From assembly GCA_017630155.1 (NCBI GenBank), contig JAGBVU010000031.1, positions 62,001-126,000 on the forward strand: 64,000 bases of DNA. The letters are read 5' to 3'. Numbering within the stretch: the stretch's first letter is position 1; each line of letters begins with the position of its first letter. Source of the stretch: Bacteroidales bacterium (GTDB lineage: Bacteria > Bacteroidota > Bacteroidia > Bacteroidales > UBA932). This document shows positions 34,265-42,142 of the stretch, one piece after another. The translations under genes were made by a program, and so were the position numbers. The notes beneath the pieces were generated by a model. That model saw only the letters and a program-made list of their open reading frames with translations. It ran no database searches and was not told the DNA's origin.

Positions 34265-34384
34265 TTACCATTGTTCTTCCCCTTCAAATCCGTCATAATT
34301 TGGCGATGCGGCAAAACCCTGTTCCACCGACATTTCGACTACCTCTAGCAGAGGAGCTTCGTAGAATTGATTTTCCTTCTTCAT
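34265..34384 (-). CDS. Short peptide 2, paralogue of the 27.8 kb peptide (39 aa)
   Basis: A 39-codon gene, too short for usual gene finding. Its conserved block at residues 8-27 matches peptide 1: Tyr8, Pro11, Glu14, Val15-Val16-Glu17, Ser19, Glu21, Gly23-Phe24 and Ser27, and it also ends near a Trp (EEQW). There is no Cys and no signal peptide. The tail is acidic (DGFEGEE). As with peptide 1, a fimbrillin-like lipoprotein follows. No processing genes are adjacent here, so if it is a substrate the enzymes at 24.4-27.7 kb would act in trans. Confidence 0.65.
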   Translation of the reverse strand: MKKENQFYEAPLLEVVEMSVEQGFAASPNYDGFEGEEQW

Positions 34385-34409
34385 AGTGTTGGCTTTTAAA
34401 TGTTTGTTT

Positions 34410-34441
34410 GCAATTTACCTAAAATTTTCCTTGGATGCAAA
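34410..34441 (-). promoter_or_regulatory. Possible promoter of short peptide 2
   Basis: On the minus strand, TTTG (34438-34441), 20 bases, then TAAATTGC (34410-34417), a degenerate -7 element. It overlaps the start region of the divergent YhhN gene. Confidence 0.4.
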
Positions 34442-34473
34442 CAAAGTGCTATCTTAGAGCAAATTTTGAACTT

Positions 34474-35166
34474 ATGGCTCTATTCAGATTGAGTGAGAAA
34501 TGTGTTAAGCCAATGGCATTTTCTGCTACCGGGCTTTTTATCGCATTGGTCGCAATTTTCTTTTTGCCATTGGCATTGCCCTATGAACTGGCATACCCTG
34601 TGGTTGCCCTTTTCGTAGCATCGCTATGGCTGACACCGTGGGAAGTCTCATTGGCATTGCTCTTCTCTGCAATGGGGGATGTGGCAGGGAGTGCCGGAGA
34701 GATTCTTTGGCAGATAGGGCTTTTCGCAGTGGCACATCTGTGGTATATCCTCTTTTTCGTCAGGAGATATTTCGCGAAAGTTGACAAAAGGGATGGGAAG
34801 GTGAGCAGAAGGACAGTGGTCCATCTGAGCATATTCTCCCTTTGTGTATTGGCAGTGATGGCTGTGGCGTTTGCGCTTGTGGTACCGGCAATTCCAGCTG
34901 GTGTGGTGAGAATTGCTGGAGGTGCCTATGCAGTGGTGATATGCGGTATGTTCCTGATGGCATTGCTCCAGAGAAGTTCGCTGTATGCATTGGGCGCAGC
35001 CTTGTTTGTGATATCTGACCTTGTTCTGGCATGGAACCTTTTTGTGGAGCCGGTGGAGAATGCAGGCGCAATGATAATGGTGACCTATTATCTGGCGCAA
35101 TGGCTCATTTTCATACGTGCCACTCCGTATGAGGTGCCCCATCCGGTCAGGCTGCTGAGGTTCTGA
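34474..35166 (+). CDS. YhhN-family (lysoplasmalogenase-like) membrane protein
   Basis: A 230-residue protein of about eight membrane helices. It has the family landmarks LLFSAMGDVAG near 72-82, ALGAALFVISDLVLAWN near 180-196 and TYYLAQWLIF near 210. Eukaryotic relatives hydrolyse the vinyl-ether bond of lysoplasmalogens; bacterial function is less certain, though anaerobes can make plasmalogens. The ATG at 34474 is chosen because it begins the conserved part and lies downstream of the divergent promoter region. Confidence 0.8.
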   Translation: MALFRLSEKCVKPMAFSATGLFIALVAIFFLPLALPYELAYPVVALFVASLWLTPWEVSLALLFSAMGDVAGSAGEILWQIGLFAVAHLWYILFFVRRYFAKVDKRDGKVSRRTVVHLSIFSLCVLAVMAVAFALVVPAIPAGVVRIAGGAYAVVICGMFLMALLQRSSLYALGAALFVISDLVLAWNLFVEPVENAGAMIMVTYYLAQWLIFIRATPYEVPHPVRLLRF

Positions 35167-35185
35167 TGGGAAATGGCGCTTTGGC

Positions 35186-35219
35186 GGCCAGGTCTGCAAA
35201 AATGTGTGAGACCGGGCCG
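35186..35219 (+). repeat. Palindromic intergenic element, copy 1
   Basis: Arms GGCCAGGTCT and AGACCGGGCC (one mismatch) enclose a 14-base loop starting GCAAAAA. Three other copies with the same arms and an A-rich loop are at 35270-35302, 52754-52788 and 52838-52872. Confidence 0.8.
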
Positions 35220-35269
35220 GATGTAAATTTGTATGTTTTTGAAAATTAGGTAAATATAAATTTTGAGCT

Positions 35270-35302
35270 GGCCAGGTATGAGCTATTTTTGCAGACCTGG
35301 CC
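35270..35302 (-). repeat. Palindromic intergenic element, copy 2
   Basis: In minus orientation it reads GGCCAGGTCTGCAAAAA, a variable part and ACCTGGCC. The plus strand of its loop contains TATTTTTG (35284-35291), which, with TTTG at 35262-35265, could serve as the promoter of the methyltransferase gene at 35321. Confidence 0.8.
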
Positions 35303-35320
35303 GGAGAAACTGAGCATATT

Positions 35321-36016
35321 ATGGCAAAAAAGGAGAAAATAAGGAGTTTGTTTGACAATATTGCCCCCGATTATGACAAACTGAACCATATTCTGTCGAT
35401 GAATATTGACAAGAGCTGGAGGAGAAAGGCGGTGAAGAGGATTGTGGATGTGCCGGACCCCCTTCAGATACTCGATGTGGCGTGTGGTACAGGTGATTTT
35501 ACAATAGAGATAGCCAAAGCTGCTGCGTCCGGAAGTCTGGTTACCGGTGTGGATCTCTCCGAAGGTATGATGAAAATCGGACGTGAGAAAATCAGCGCAG
35601 CTGGTGTAAATGCCGTTATGATTCAGGGTGACTGTGAAGAATTGCCATTTGAGACAGGGACATTTGACAGAATCTCTGTGGCATTTGGAGTAAGGAACTT
35701 TGAGCATCTGGAAAAAGGGCTGGAGGAGATGCACCGTGTCCTCAAGCCATCAGGAAGGTGTGTGATTCTTGAGCTCTCTGTCCCATCCAATAGCTTCATC
35801 CGCTGGTGCTATAAACTCTATTTCCTGAAGATACTTCCCGCTATTGGTGGTATGGTATCTGGTGATAGGGGGGCTTATGAATATCTCCCTGCTTCAGTAC
35901 TCAAATTCCCGGCTCCCGATAAATTTATGAAGATGATGGAGGATGCCGGCTACCGCAATGTTACCCATAAAGGCTTCACCCTGGGTATATGCAGAATGTA
36001 CATAGGGGAAAAATAG
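35321..36016 (+). CDS. menG: Demethylmenaquinone methyltransferase
   Basis: A 231-residue SAM-dependent methyltransferase (UbiE/MenG) that makes the last methylation in menaquinone synthesis. It shows the family opening FDNIAPDYDKLNH at 11-23, motif I LDVACGTGDF at 51-60 and the family signature VAFGVRNFEHLEKGL, followed by LKPSGR. In an anaerobe of this group it serves menaquinone-dependent fumarate respiration. It stands alone between a repeat element and a tRNA gene. Confidence 0.93.
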   Translation: MAKKEKIRSLFDNIAPDYDKLNHILSMNIDKSWRRKAVKRIVDVPDPLQILDVACGTGDFTIEIAKAAASGSLVTGVDLSEGMMKIGREKISAAGVNAVMIQGDCEELPFETGTFDRISVAFGVRNFEHLEKGLEEMHRVLKPSGRCVILELSVPSNSFIRWCYKLYFLKILPAIGGMVSGDRGAYEYLPASVLKFPAPDKFMKMMEDAGYRNVTHKGFTLGICRMYIGEK

Positions 36017-36050
36017 AGTAATGGAATTTGAAAAAATGGCAATTAAATAA

Positions 36051-36080
36051 TTGGTATTTTGTAAAATTTGCCTATCTTTG
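36051..36080 (+). promoter_or_regulatory. Promoter of tRNA-Arg
   Basis: TTG (36051-36053), 19 bases, then TATCTTTG (36073-36080). Confidence 0.85.
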
Positions 36081-36117
36081 CAACCTCTTTCGGAGAAATC
36101 CGAAAACATAGTGGCCT

Positions 36118-36191
36118 GGTTCGGTAGCTCAGTTGGATAGAGCAACAGCCTTCTAAGCTGTGGGTCTTGGGTTCGAATCCCAACCGAATCA
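36118..36191 (+). tRNA. tRNA-Arg (anticodon TCT)
   Basis: A full cloverleaf: acceptor GGTTCGG/CCGAATC with one G-U pair, D arm with AGCTCAGTTGGATAGAGC, anticodon stem ACAGC/GCTGT enclosing CTTCTAA and T arm TTGGGTTCGAATCCCAA. The terminal CCA is not encoded. It has its own promoter and terminator. Confidence 0.96.
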
Positions 36192-36206
36192 CAATCTAAA
36201 GCAAAG

Positions 36207-36233
36207 CGTGCGATGAAAATCGCACGTTTTTTT
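36207..36233 (+). terminator. Terminator of tRNA-Arg
   Basis: Perfect 8-bp stem CGTGCGAT/ATCGCACG with a GAAA loop and seven T. The T-run and following GTATGCC can also pair with GGCATACAAAAAA at 36279-36291. Confidence 0.9.
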
Positions 36234-36667
36234 GTATGCCGACGGGCCGGGCGAAAGCTTGCTTTCGTAAGGAACAGAGGCATACAAAAAAGAGGTCACC
36301 TGCGTAAGCAGGATGCCGTTTTTGCTTTAGATTGCAGGATGGCCCGCGGAGGTACGGGAAAACGGAGCGTCAGCGACGTAATCCCCGCAGGGGAATGCCA
36401 GCGGCCCAATCCCCGAAGGGAATGCCAGCGGCCCAATCCCCGCAGGGGAATGCCGGGGGCCCAATCCCCGCAGGGCCGTAACTTTTTTGCTTGTGATACC
36501 ATTTGCAGTATTGCTTACCAAGTATCACTGTGCAGTTTTTTGGAAGAAAAATGTCACAGTAGTGGCTAATATGGGGGGTAAATGGCAAAAAGTGGGATGA
36601 CTGTGACATAAATACCGCAAAAACGTCACAGCTCATCAAATTCAAATAAAAAAACTGATACACATTT
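36234..36667. other. Non-coding, repeat-rich interval between tRNA-Arg and the secreted protein
   Basis: No convincing gene. It contains a long-range inverted repeat (36227-36240 with 36279-36291) enclosing a second stem, CGAAAGC/GCTTTCG, a tandem repeat block at 36380-36480 and then an A/T-rich stretch leading to the gene at 36668. Frames open here consist mostly of translated repeat units. Confidence 0.7.
36380..36480. repeat. Tandem repeat, 27-28 bp unit, about 3.6 copies
   Basis: Units at 36380-36407, 36408-36434, 36435-36462 and a partial at 36463-36480. Each starts AATCCCCG(C/A)AGGG and continues with AATGCC and GCGGCCC-like sequence, so each contains a small palindrome (CCCC-GNA-GGGG). 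Shorter 26-bp versions occur at 37349-37406, beyond the next gene. Confidence 0.9.
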
Positions 36668-37291
36668 ATGAAAAGGCTGATTGTTCTCATCATTACCATC
36701 TTCCTCGGAGTCGCTGCCAAAGGGCAAGTCACATCATCGATGATGCTGATGTATTCCCCATTTGGAGACAATGGGGTGATTGCATCTGAATCCACAGGTA
36801 TCGGAGAAAATCATATCGGTTACGGATATATCGAAATGGGTGACTGGAGAGGCCATTCATTCGGGGCATACGGACAATTCTTTTGGGAACAGAGATGGTG
36901 GGATCTCCCCGTTTTTCTCCACGCTGAATACAGAGCAGCAGCCGGACTCTCATTTTTTGAGAGCACCGCATATCTTGGCGGAGCCTACTGTTTCTATAGT
37001 CAGCACGGATATCTGGCAATTGAGCCCCTTGCCATGTGGAGGCAACGCGGTGGATTTGGCGGACAACTCTCCATTGTCGGGGGATGGGAATGGAAACATT
37101 TCCAGATTGAGACATTCAACGACCTGTGGAAAACCCATTTGACAAATGTCCCAGCAGAGTTTTACTCCCAGACCAGACTCTTCGTAAAGATAACTGATAA
37201 GCTCGCATTGGGCATTATTGGCACCTTGGATTACCCCTTCGAAGGCACACCCGACGCTGATGCCATGATCACCCTCAGGTGGAGATTGTAA
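36668..37291 (+). CDS. Exported beta-rich protein, possibly DUF5020
   Basis: A 207-residue exported protein with a signal peptide ending at AAKGQ (about residue 20). The mature part is rich in aromatic beta strands (GYIEMGDWRGHSFGAYGQFF, WEWKHFQIETFNDLW) and ends MITLRWRL, as an outer-membrane channel-like barrel would. It resembles DUF5020/Tsx-like small proteins, but I am not certain. It is flanked on both sides by the same family of short tandem repeats. Confidence 0.6.
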   Translation: MKRLIVLIITIFLGVAAKGQVTSSMMLMYSPFGDNGVIASESTGIGENHIGYGYIEMGDWRGHSFGAYGQFFWEQRWWDLPVFLHAEYRAAAGLSFFESTAYLGGAYCFYSQHGYLAIEPLAMWRQRGGFGGQLSIVGGWEWKHFQIETFNDLWKTHLTNVPAEFYSQTRLFVKITDKLALGIIGTLDYPFEGTPDADAMITLRWRL

Positions 37292-37348
37292 AAGGGGGAG
37301 GGTACGGCCAAAATACTCTATAGGTTGTGGATTGTAGTACAGCGGCCC

Positions 37349-37406
37349 AATCCCGAAGGGAATGGCAGAGCCTCAATCCCGAAGGGAATGCCAGCGGCCA
37401 AATCCC
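37349..37406. repeat. Tandem repeat, 26 bp unit, about 2.2 copies
   Basis: AATCCCGAAGGGAATG units at 37349-37374 and 37375-37400 and a partial at 37401-37406. They belong to the same family as 36380-36480, with the central stem one base shorter. Confidence 0.85.
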
Positions 37407-37431
37407 TAGATAACTTGGCAGGGGCTGCAAT

Positions 37432-37483
37432 AACGTGACCGTCATGCAAGATTTTCATTGAAAAGTTGCATGACGGTCACGTT
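37432..37483. repeat. Long perfect inverted repeat
   Basis: 18-bp perfect arms AACGTGACCGTCATGCAA (37432-37449) and its complement (37466-37483). The 16-base loop itself contains TTTTC/GAAAA, so almost the whole 52 bases can fold. Confidence 0.9.
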
Positions 37484-37620
37484 TATGATGGGAAAACAGG
37501 TGTTTTGGGGACACACTAGCAAGAAATCGGGAAAAAACTTGTAGGTGTGTATCGGAACAGGTGGGATATGTGGCGTTTTGAGGACACACCGTCAAGTTTT
37601 TTGCGAAAAAGTGGTGTGAC

Positions 37621-37771
37621 GGTGTCGTTCTGGCGGCAGGGTTTGTGCTTCGGGGGCTGTTGTAGTCGTTCTGGCTGGTATGTGCAGCCTGCTGCCTGTC
37701 CGCTGTTTTACACAGTTGGAGGACCGGTGTCGTTCTGGCCGCAAGTTTCGTGCTTCGAGGGGCTGCTGTAG
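37621..37771. repeat. Diverged 45-base duplication
   Basis: 37621-37665 and 37726-37771 both begin GGTGTCGTTCTGGC and share GTGCTTCG and GCTG(T/C)TGTAG with a few substitutions and one indel. Confidence 0.75.
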
Positions 37772-37865
37772 ACGGTCACACTGCAGGTAGTCATGCTCCA
37801 GAGTGTCTGGAGCAGTCAGTCGCTTTATAGATACGTCAGACTGCGGATGGTCAGTCTATTTACCT

Positions 37866-38834
37866 CTATTCTGCTCTCTTTTTCGCAATGATCTTTCCGG
37901 CCATTTCGATGCCTGTTATGAGGACAAAGCCTATGATGGCAAAGATGATTGCGCCGGTGTAGTGCATCTCTATCTGGTTCATAAAGCCAGGGAGGGTCTC
38001 GATCATCACATCTGAAGGAAGATCAGCCAATTCTGGGAACTGGGACTGGGCAATAGCCTCCATGTTGGACCATGGCCACACTTTTACAAGTGATCCGGTG
38101 ATGAATCCGACCATTACGAGTATGGTCTGACGCTGGTATCTCTCTAGGAGCCAGTGGAGGAATTTGGAGAATGAGAGAATTCCTACTACTGCTCCGATGG
38201 CGAAGACTCCGATTATAATGATGTTCTCCACGAGATTGATTCCCGATGTGAGGTCGGAGATGACCCCCATGATGAATTGGTATTTTCCCAATATAAGGAG
38301 GATGAAACTTCCCGATATGCCTGGAAGGATCATGGCACAGATGGCAATGGCTCCACTGAGGAATATGAACCATAGTGCATCTGGTGTGGTGGTAGGGGAG
38401 AGGGTGCATATAACCACTCCGAGTGCAATACCCAATACATACATAAGGTAATCCTTTCCTCTCCACTTCTCGACACCTTTGCCAATGAAAATTACAGAGG
38501 CCACAATGAGTCCGAAGAAGAATGCCCAGGTCTCGATAGGGTGCCAGGTAAGTAGATACTGCATAAGTTTGGCCAGTGACAGCACACTGAATAGGATACC
38601 TGCAAAAAGACTAACCAGGAATGTCCCGTTGATGTGCTCCCATAACTCTTTGATTCGCCCCTTGAACAGCAGTTTTACAGCTGTGGCATCAATATTATTG
38701 AGCGAACCTACAAACTGGTCATAAATGCCTGTTATAAATGCTATGGTGCCGCCTGAGACACCGGGTATGACGTCGGCCGCACCCATACATGCACCTTTGA
38801 CAGCGACGCCAAGATATTTGGTAATTTTACCCAT
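37866..38834 (-). CDS. DUF368 membrane protein (PopT-type undecaprenyl phosphate transporter)
   Basis: A 322-residue polytopic membrane protein with the DUF368 hallmark GAADVIPGVSGGTIAFITGIY at 19-38 and the repeat-like MILPGISGSFILLILGKY near 185-203, so the two inverted halves are intact. Characterised DUF368 proteins (PopT) return undecaprenyl phosphate across the membrane for envelope synthesis; transfer of that role here is by family. The start is one base downstream of the neighbouring gene's stop, so they form an operon. Confidence 0.88.
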   Translation of the reverse strand: MGKITKYLGVAVKGACMGAADVIPGVSGGTIAFITGIYDQFVGSLNNIDATAVKLLFKGRIKELWEHINGTFLVSLFAGILFSVLSLAKLMQYLLTWHPIETWAFFFGLIVASVIFIGKGVEKWRGKDYLMYVLGIALGVVICTLSPTTTPDALWFIFLSGAIAICAMILPGISGSFILLILGKYQFIMGVISDLTSGINLVENIIIIGVFAIGAVVGILSFSKFLHWLLERYQRQTILVMVGFITGSLVKVWPWSNMEAIAQSQFPELADLPSDVMIETLPGFMNQIEMHYTGAIIFAIIGFVLITGIEMAGKIIAKKRAE

Positions 38835-39377
38835 CTATTTCGATTTTATTGTACTTATATAACCTATTGTATATTCTATCCGTTCCACTATGGATCTCTC
38901 CCTTCCACCATCACCTATGAAAATGTCATATATATTCTGCATATCGGGACTGTATCCTACAATCATGTTGCATTTGCACCTTTTCAGGGAGTATTTGATG
39001 GTAAATGATGTATCAAGTGAGAAGTCAAAGAGGATGTCATAATCTCCGTTGTAGAACTCTTCAGCCTGCTCTATAATCGGAATATCAAGCCAGTTGGTCT
39101 CCTTGGTCAATATTTGGACTACATATGGATCATGGTCCAGTTTGGGATTGGTGGTCTCATCTTTGGTAAATGATATTCCGAGTCCCCTGTATGATATGTT
39201 CATCTCCTTCATCGCCTTCTCAAAGATTTTTATCGCCTCATCAATACGGGGTGTTTGTGAGTTAAATACGAAGGCTACTGTCTTGGCGTCATCAAAGGAG
39301 GTATATATCCTTTTGTTTACACAAGGAAGTTTGCGGAGTTTCCTCCTCTGGAATGCTCTTACTATAAAATTTGCCAT
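38835..39377 (-). CDS. Conserved Bacteroidota protein, possibly DUF6913
   Basis: A 180-residue protein without signal peptide or membrane helix. It opens with a basic segment (RAFQRRKLRKL) and continues with an alpha/beta body: TVAFVFNSQTPRIDEAI, NWLDIPIIEQAEEFYNG, DILFDFSLDTSF. It resembles short conserved proteins annotated DUF6913 in this phylum. Function unknown. It lies between a K+/H+ antiporter and the DUF368 transporter on one strand with tight spacing. Confidence 0.6.
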   Translation of the reverse strand: MANFIVRAFQRRKLRKLPCVNKRIYTSFDDAKTVAFVFNSQTPRIDEAIKIFEKAMKEMNISYRGLGISFTKDETTNPKLDHDPYVVQILTKETNWLDIPIIEQAEEFYNGDYDILFDFSLDTSFTIKYSLKRCKCNMIVGYSPDMQNIYDIFIGDGGRERSIVERIEYTIGYISTIKSK

Positions 39378-39388
39378 ATTGAAGCAAG

Positions 39389-40858
39389 TTATGGTTGGAG
39401 GACATGCGGCTCGTCGTGTTCAGGGGCGGATACCAGCAATAGTTTATCCCCTATGTGAATCTCAGCATCACCATTGGGGATTATGTACTGGTCATTTCTC
39501 TTTATCATTATCACGAGAATCCCTTTAGGAAGCTGCATATCCATAAGTCTGTGTCCGTTGATAAGCATGTTTTCGGTAATCTCCACATCCCACAATTTGG
39601 AATCTATCTCTTCAGGGAAAACAATACCGAAATCATTGCCCACCTTCTCCATCTCCTGGTCAAGATCGAGTTTTTTAGCCATGAATGGGATGGTGGTCCC
39701 CTGGATTATAAGCGATACGATGGTGATGAAGAATACTATGTTGAAGATCACATGTGAGTTCTCTACCTCTGCTATCACAGGGTATGTGGCAAACAGTATA
39801 GGAACTGCGCCACGGAGACCTACCCACGATATGAACAGTTTGGATTTTACATCTATTTTCTTGAATGGGATCAATGTCAGGAATACGGTGAGGGGCCTTG
39901 CCACCACTATCATAAAAATACCCACAAGTATGGCAAAAGGGGCTATGGTAAGGAGCTCGCGCGGATTTACAAGCAGACCCAGAATCAAGAACATAATGAT
40001 CTGGAACAGCCAGGTAAGACCATCCAGGAATGTATTGGTCTCGAGCTTTTTTACCAAAGGGTGGTTGCCTACTACCATACCGGCTATATAGACAGCGAGA
40101 TATCCATTGCCATTGAGGAAATAGGTGGTGGAGTAGGTGATGAAAATCAGGCACAATACCAGGATAGGGTAGAGTGATGTATTATGCAGGTTGATTTTAT
40201 TGATGACAAAAACTCCAAGTTTTCCCAGCAGATAACCAAATAGGGTACCTACCAGAAGCTGTATTATGAAGTTCACTGCCAGGTTCCACGAAAGCCCTTC
40301 TCCGGAGGTGACAGCCCCAATCATAGTTATGGTCATAATATATGCCACGGGGTCGTTACTACCGCTTTCGAGCTCAAGCATAGGCCTTAGATTGTTTTTC
40401 AAACCTATATTCTGACCTCTTAGGATGCTGAATACTGAGGCTGAATCTGTAGAAGATGCAGTAGAGGCCAGCAGGATAGATATCGGTAGGGTGAATGTTA
40501 TGGAGATGATAGCCGATTTTGAAAGGAGGAATATGAACAGTCCTGTAATAATGGCAGTTAGAACTACGCCTAAAGTGGACAATACCAATCCAGGGACCAC
40601 AACAGGTCTGATGTCTGAGAATTTGGTGTCCATACCACCTGAGAAGAGGATAATGCTCATCGCCACAATACCTATGGCCTGGGCGTATTTCATATTGCTG
40701 AATTCGATACCTACTCCGTCAGAGCCAAAAAGCATACCCACCATCAAGAAGAGGAGGAGGGTGGGGACTCCAAATTTGAAACTTAGTTTACTTACAAATA
40801 TACTGACTACGAGTAGTATTGCTCCTACAAGTAGAAAACCTTCTGTCAAAAAGCTCAT
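39389..40858 (-). CDS. Potassium/proton antiporter, NhaP2/CvrA-like
   Basis: A 489-residue membrane antiporter of the CPA1/CPA2 type. Twelve or so hydrophobic segments include LLVNPRELLTI, TASSTDSASVFS and SWVGLRGAVPILFATYP, the last two typical of NhaP2-type exchangers. The C-terminal 90 residues form a cytosolic RCK_C domain (NGHRLMDMQLPKGILVIMIK), matching potassium/proton antiporters. A TAACTTTG -7 element lies upstream at 40878-40885 (minus). Confidence 0.88.
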   Translation of the reverse strand: MSFLTEGFLLVGAILLVVSIFVSKLSFKFGVPTLLLFLMVGMLFGSDGVGIEFSNMKYAQAIGIVAMSIILFSGGMDTKFSDIRPVVVPGLVLSTLGVVLTAIITGLFIFLLSKSAIISITFTLPISILLASTASSTDSASVFSILRGQNIGLKNNLRPMLELESGSNDPVAYIMTITMIGAVTSGEGLSWNLAVNFIIQLLVGTLFGYLLGKLGVFVINKINLHNTSLYPILVLCLIFITYSTTYFLNGNGYLAVYIAGMVVGNHPLVKKLETNTFLDGLTWLFQIIMFLILGLLVNPRELLTIAPFAILVGIFMIVVARPLTVFLTLIPFKKIDVKSKLFISWVGLRGAVPILFATYPVIAEVENSHVIFNIVFFITIVSLIIQGTTIPFMAKKLDLDQEMEKVGNDFGIVFPEEIDSKLWDVEITENMLINGHRLMDMQLPKGILVIMIKRNDQYIIPNGDAEIHIGDKLLLVSAPEHDEPHVLQP

Positions 40859-40948
40859 GCTAATATTTTTTAACTCTCAAAGTTAACATTTATTTTGAAT
40901 AAAATCTTAATTTTGTGATTACTCAGACAAGCAAAAATTGTGCAAAAT

Positions 40949-42142
40949 ATGGCTTTGACAAACATTGGATTATTTGGCAGAAGGAATGTGGGAAAATCCT
41001 CATTGGTAAATCTCCTATCGGGACAAGAGATATCTATAGTGTCATCAGTTCCAGGAACAACTACTGATGCAGTAAGAAAAAGGATTGAGCTCCCTGATAT
41101 GGGAAAATGTCTCCTTATTGATACCGCAGGAATCGATGATTCCGGCGATCTTGGGACAATGAGGGTAGAGAAGAGTGCTGCAATCGCCAGACAAGTGGAT
41201 ATCGCACTTATCCTCTTTACCAACAATATCTTCGGAAAGGAGGAGAGGGAGTTGCTGGAATTTTTCAGAGATGAGGATACACCAGTGATTCTGGTTCATA
41301 ACCAGTCGGATCTGGTCCCACTCGATCCTGCGGTAGCGGTAGAATTGGCTGAGACATATCATATTGATGTGGTTGAATTCTCATGCAAAAATACAGATAT
41401 TCAGGGGTCTGAATCAGCGGTGGAACTTCTTTTGGCATACCTCTACAAAGCCTATCTCCAAGTGGCTCCATATCAACAGAGGGGGATGTTTGAAGGACTT
41501 GACTACTCCCGTGTATTGCTTGTATGCCCTATTGACTCTGAGGCCCCGGAAGGGAGACTTATATTGCCTCAGGCAATGGCAATAAGGGAGCTGCTTGACA
41601 AACGAGCTATCGTCTCTGTAGTGCAACCCGATACCCTTAAGCAATATCTTGAGACCTCACCATTGCCGGAGCTTGTGGTAACAGACAGTCAGGTATTCTC
41701 AGAAGTGGCCGCGGTTGTCCCGGCAAGTGTCCCACTAACCAGTTTCAGTGTCCTCATGGCACGAAAAAGCAGCTGCTATAAACATTATCTTGAAGGGACC
41801 CCTAAAATCTCAAATCTGCAGGATGGTGACCGCATCCTGATCCTCGAATCGTGCACACATCACTCATCTTGCGAAGATATAGGGAGGGTAAAATTACCTG
41901 CCCTCTTCAGAAAATTCACAGGGAAGAGCCTTGAGTTTGATGTGGTGGCAGGCCTGGACAAAATAGAGAGGAATATTTCAGAGTACTCCATGGTGGTCCA
42001 ATGCGGAGGGTGTATGATAACATCCAAGCAGCTCCATATGAGGCTTAAACCTGCTATTAAAGCAGGGATACCGGTTGCCAACTACGGAATGGCCATTGCA
42101 TATATGAAAGGTGTAAAATTGTCAGCAGATGGAATTAGATAG
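40949..42142 (+). CDS. hydF: [FeFe] hydrogenase maturation GTPase HydF
   Basis: A 397-residue scaffold protein that assembles the 2Fe subcluster of the H cluster. The GTPase domain has G1 GRRNVGKSS at 10-18, the G2-G3 region with PGTTTD and DTAG, and NQSD (G4). The C-terminal cluster domain has CTH and QCGGC about 50 residues apart, replacing the more common HCxxC by QCxxC. The ATG at 40949 is preferred to a GTG nine bases earlier. A TAATTTTG element at 40908-40915 may be the -7 box. The end overlaps hydE by 14 bases. Confidence 0.93.
   Translation: MALTNIGLFGRRNVGKSSLVNLLSGQEISIVSSVPGTTTDAVRKRIELPDMGKCLLIDTAGIDDSGDLGTMRVEKSAAIARQVDIALILFTNNIFGKEERELLEFFRDEDTPVILVHNQSDLVPLDPAVAVELAETYHIDVVEFSCKNTDIQGSESAVELLLAYLYKAYLQVAPYQQRGMFEGLDYSRVLLVCPIDSEAPEGRLILPQAMAIRELLDKRAIVSVVQPDTLKQYLETSPLPELVVTDSQVFSEVAAVVPASVPLTSFSVLMARKSSCYKHYLEGTPKISNLQDGDRILILESCTHHSSCEDIGRVKLPALFRKFTGKSLEFDVVAGLDKIERNISEYSMVVQCGGCMITSKQLHMRLKPAIKAGIPVANYGMAIAYMKGVKLSADGIR

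Larger units (their letters stand above)
37292..37865. other. Non-coding interval with repeats and hairpins
   Basis: 574 bases with no supported gene. It holds repeat units (37349-37406), a long hairpin (37432-37483), two related stretches rich in GGACACAC (about 37500-37550 and 37570-37619), a 45-base duplication (37621-37665 and 37726-37771) and a perfect 9-bp hairpin at 37794-37814. It looks like decayed repeat sequence. Confidence 0.65.

Noticed and set aside
36380-36480. Repeat block considered as a CRISPR array
   Set aside because: Units are contiguous with no unique spacers, the unit is itself palindromic, and no cas gene is present.
36213-36569. Open frames on both strands with repeated GIPLRGLGRWHS-like peptides
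   Set aside because: They are translations of the 27-28 bp tandem repeat and the tRNA terminator; no start signal or family likeness.
37547-37771. 74-codon open frame
   Set aside because: It runs through the diverged 45-base duplications; Cys/Trp-rich composition without homology or start signal.
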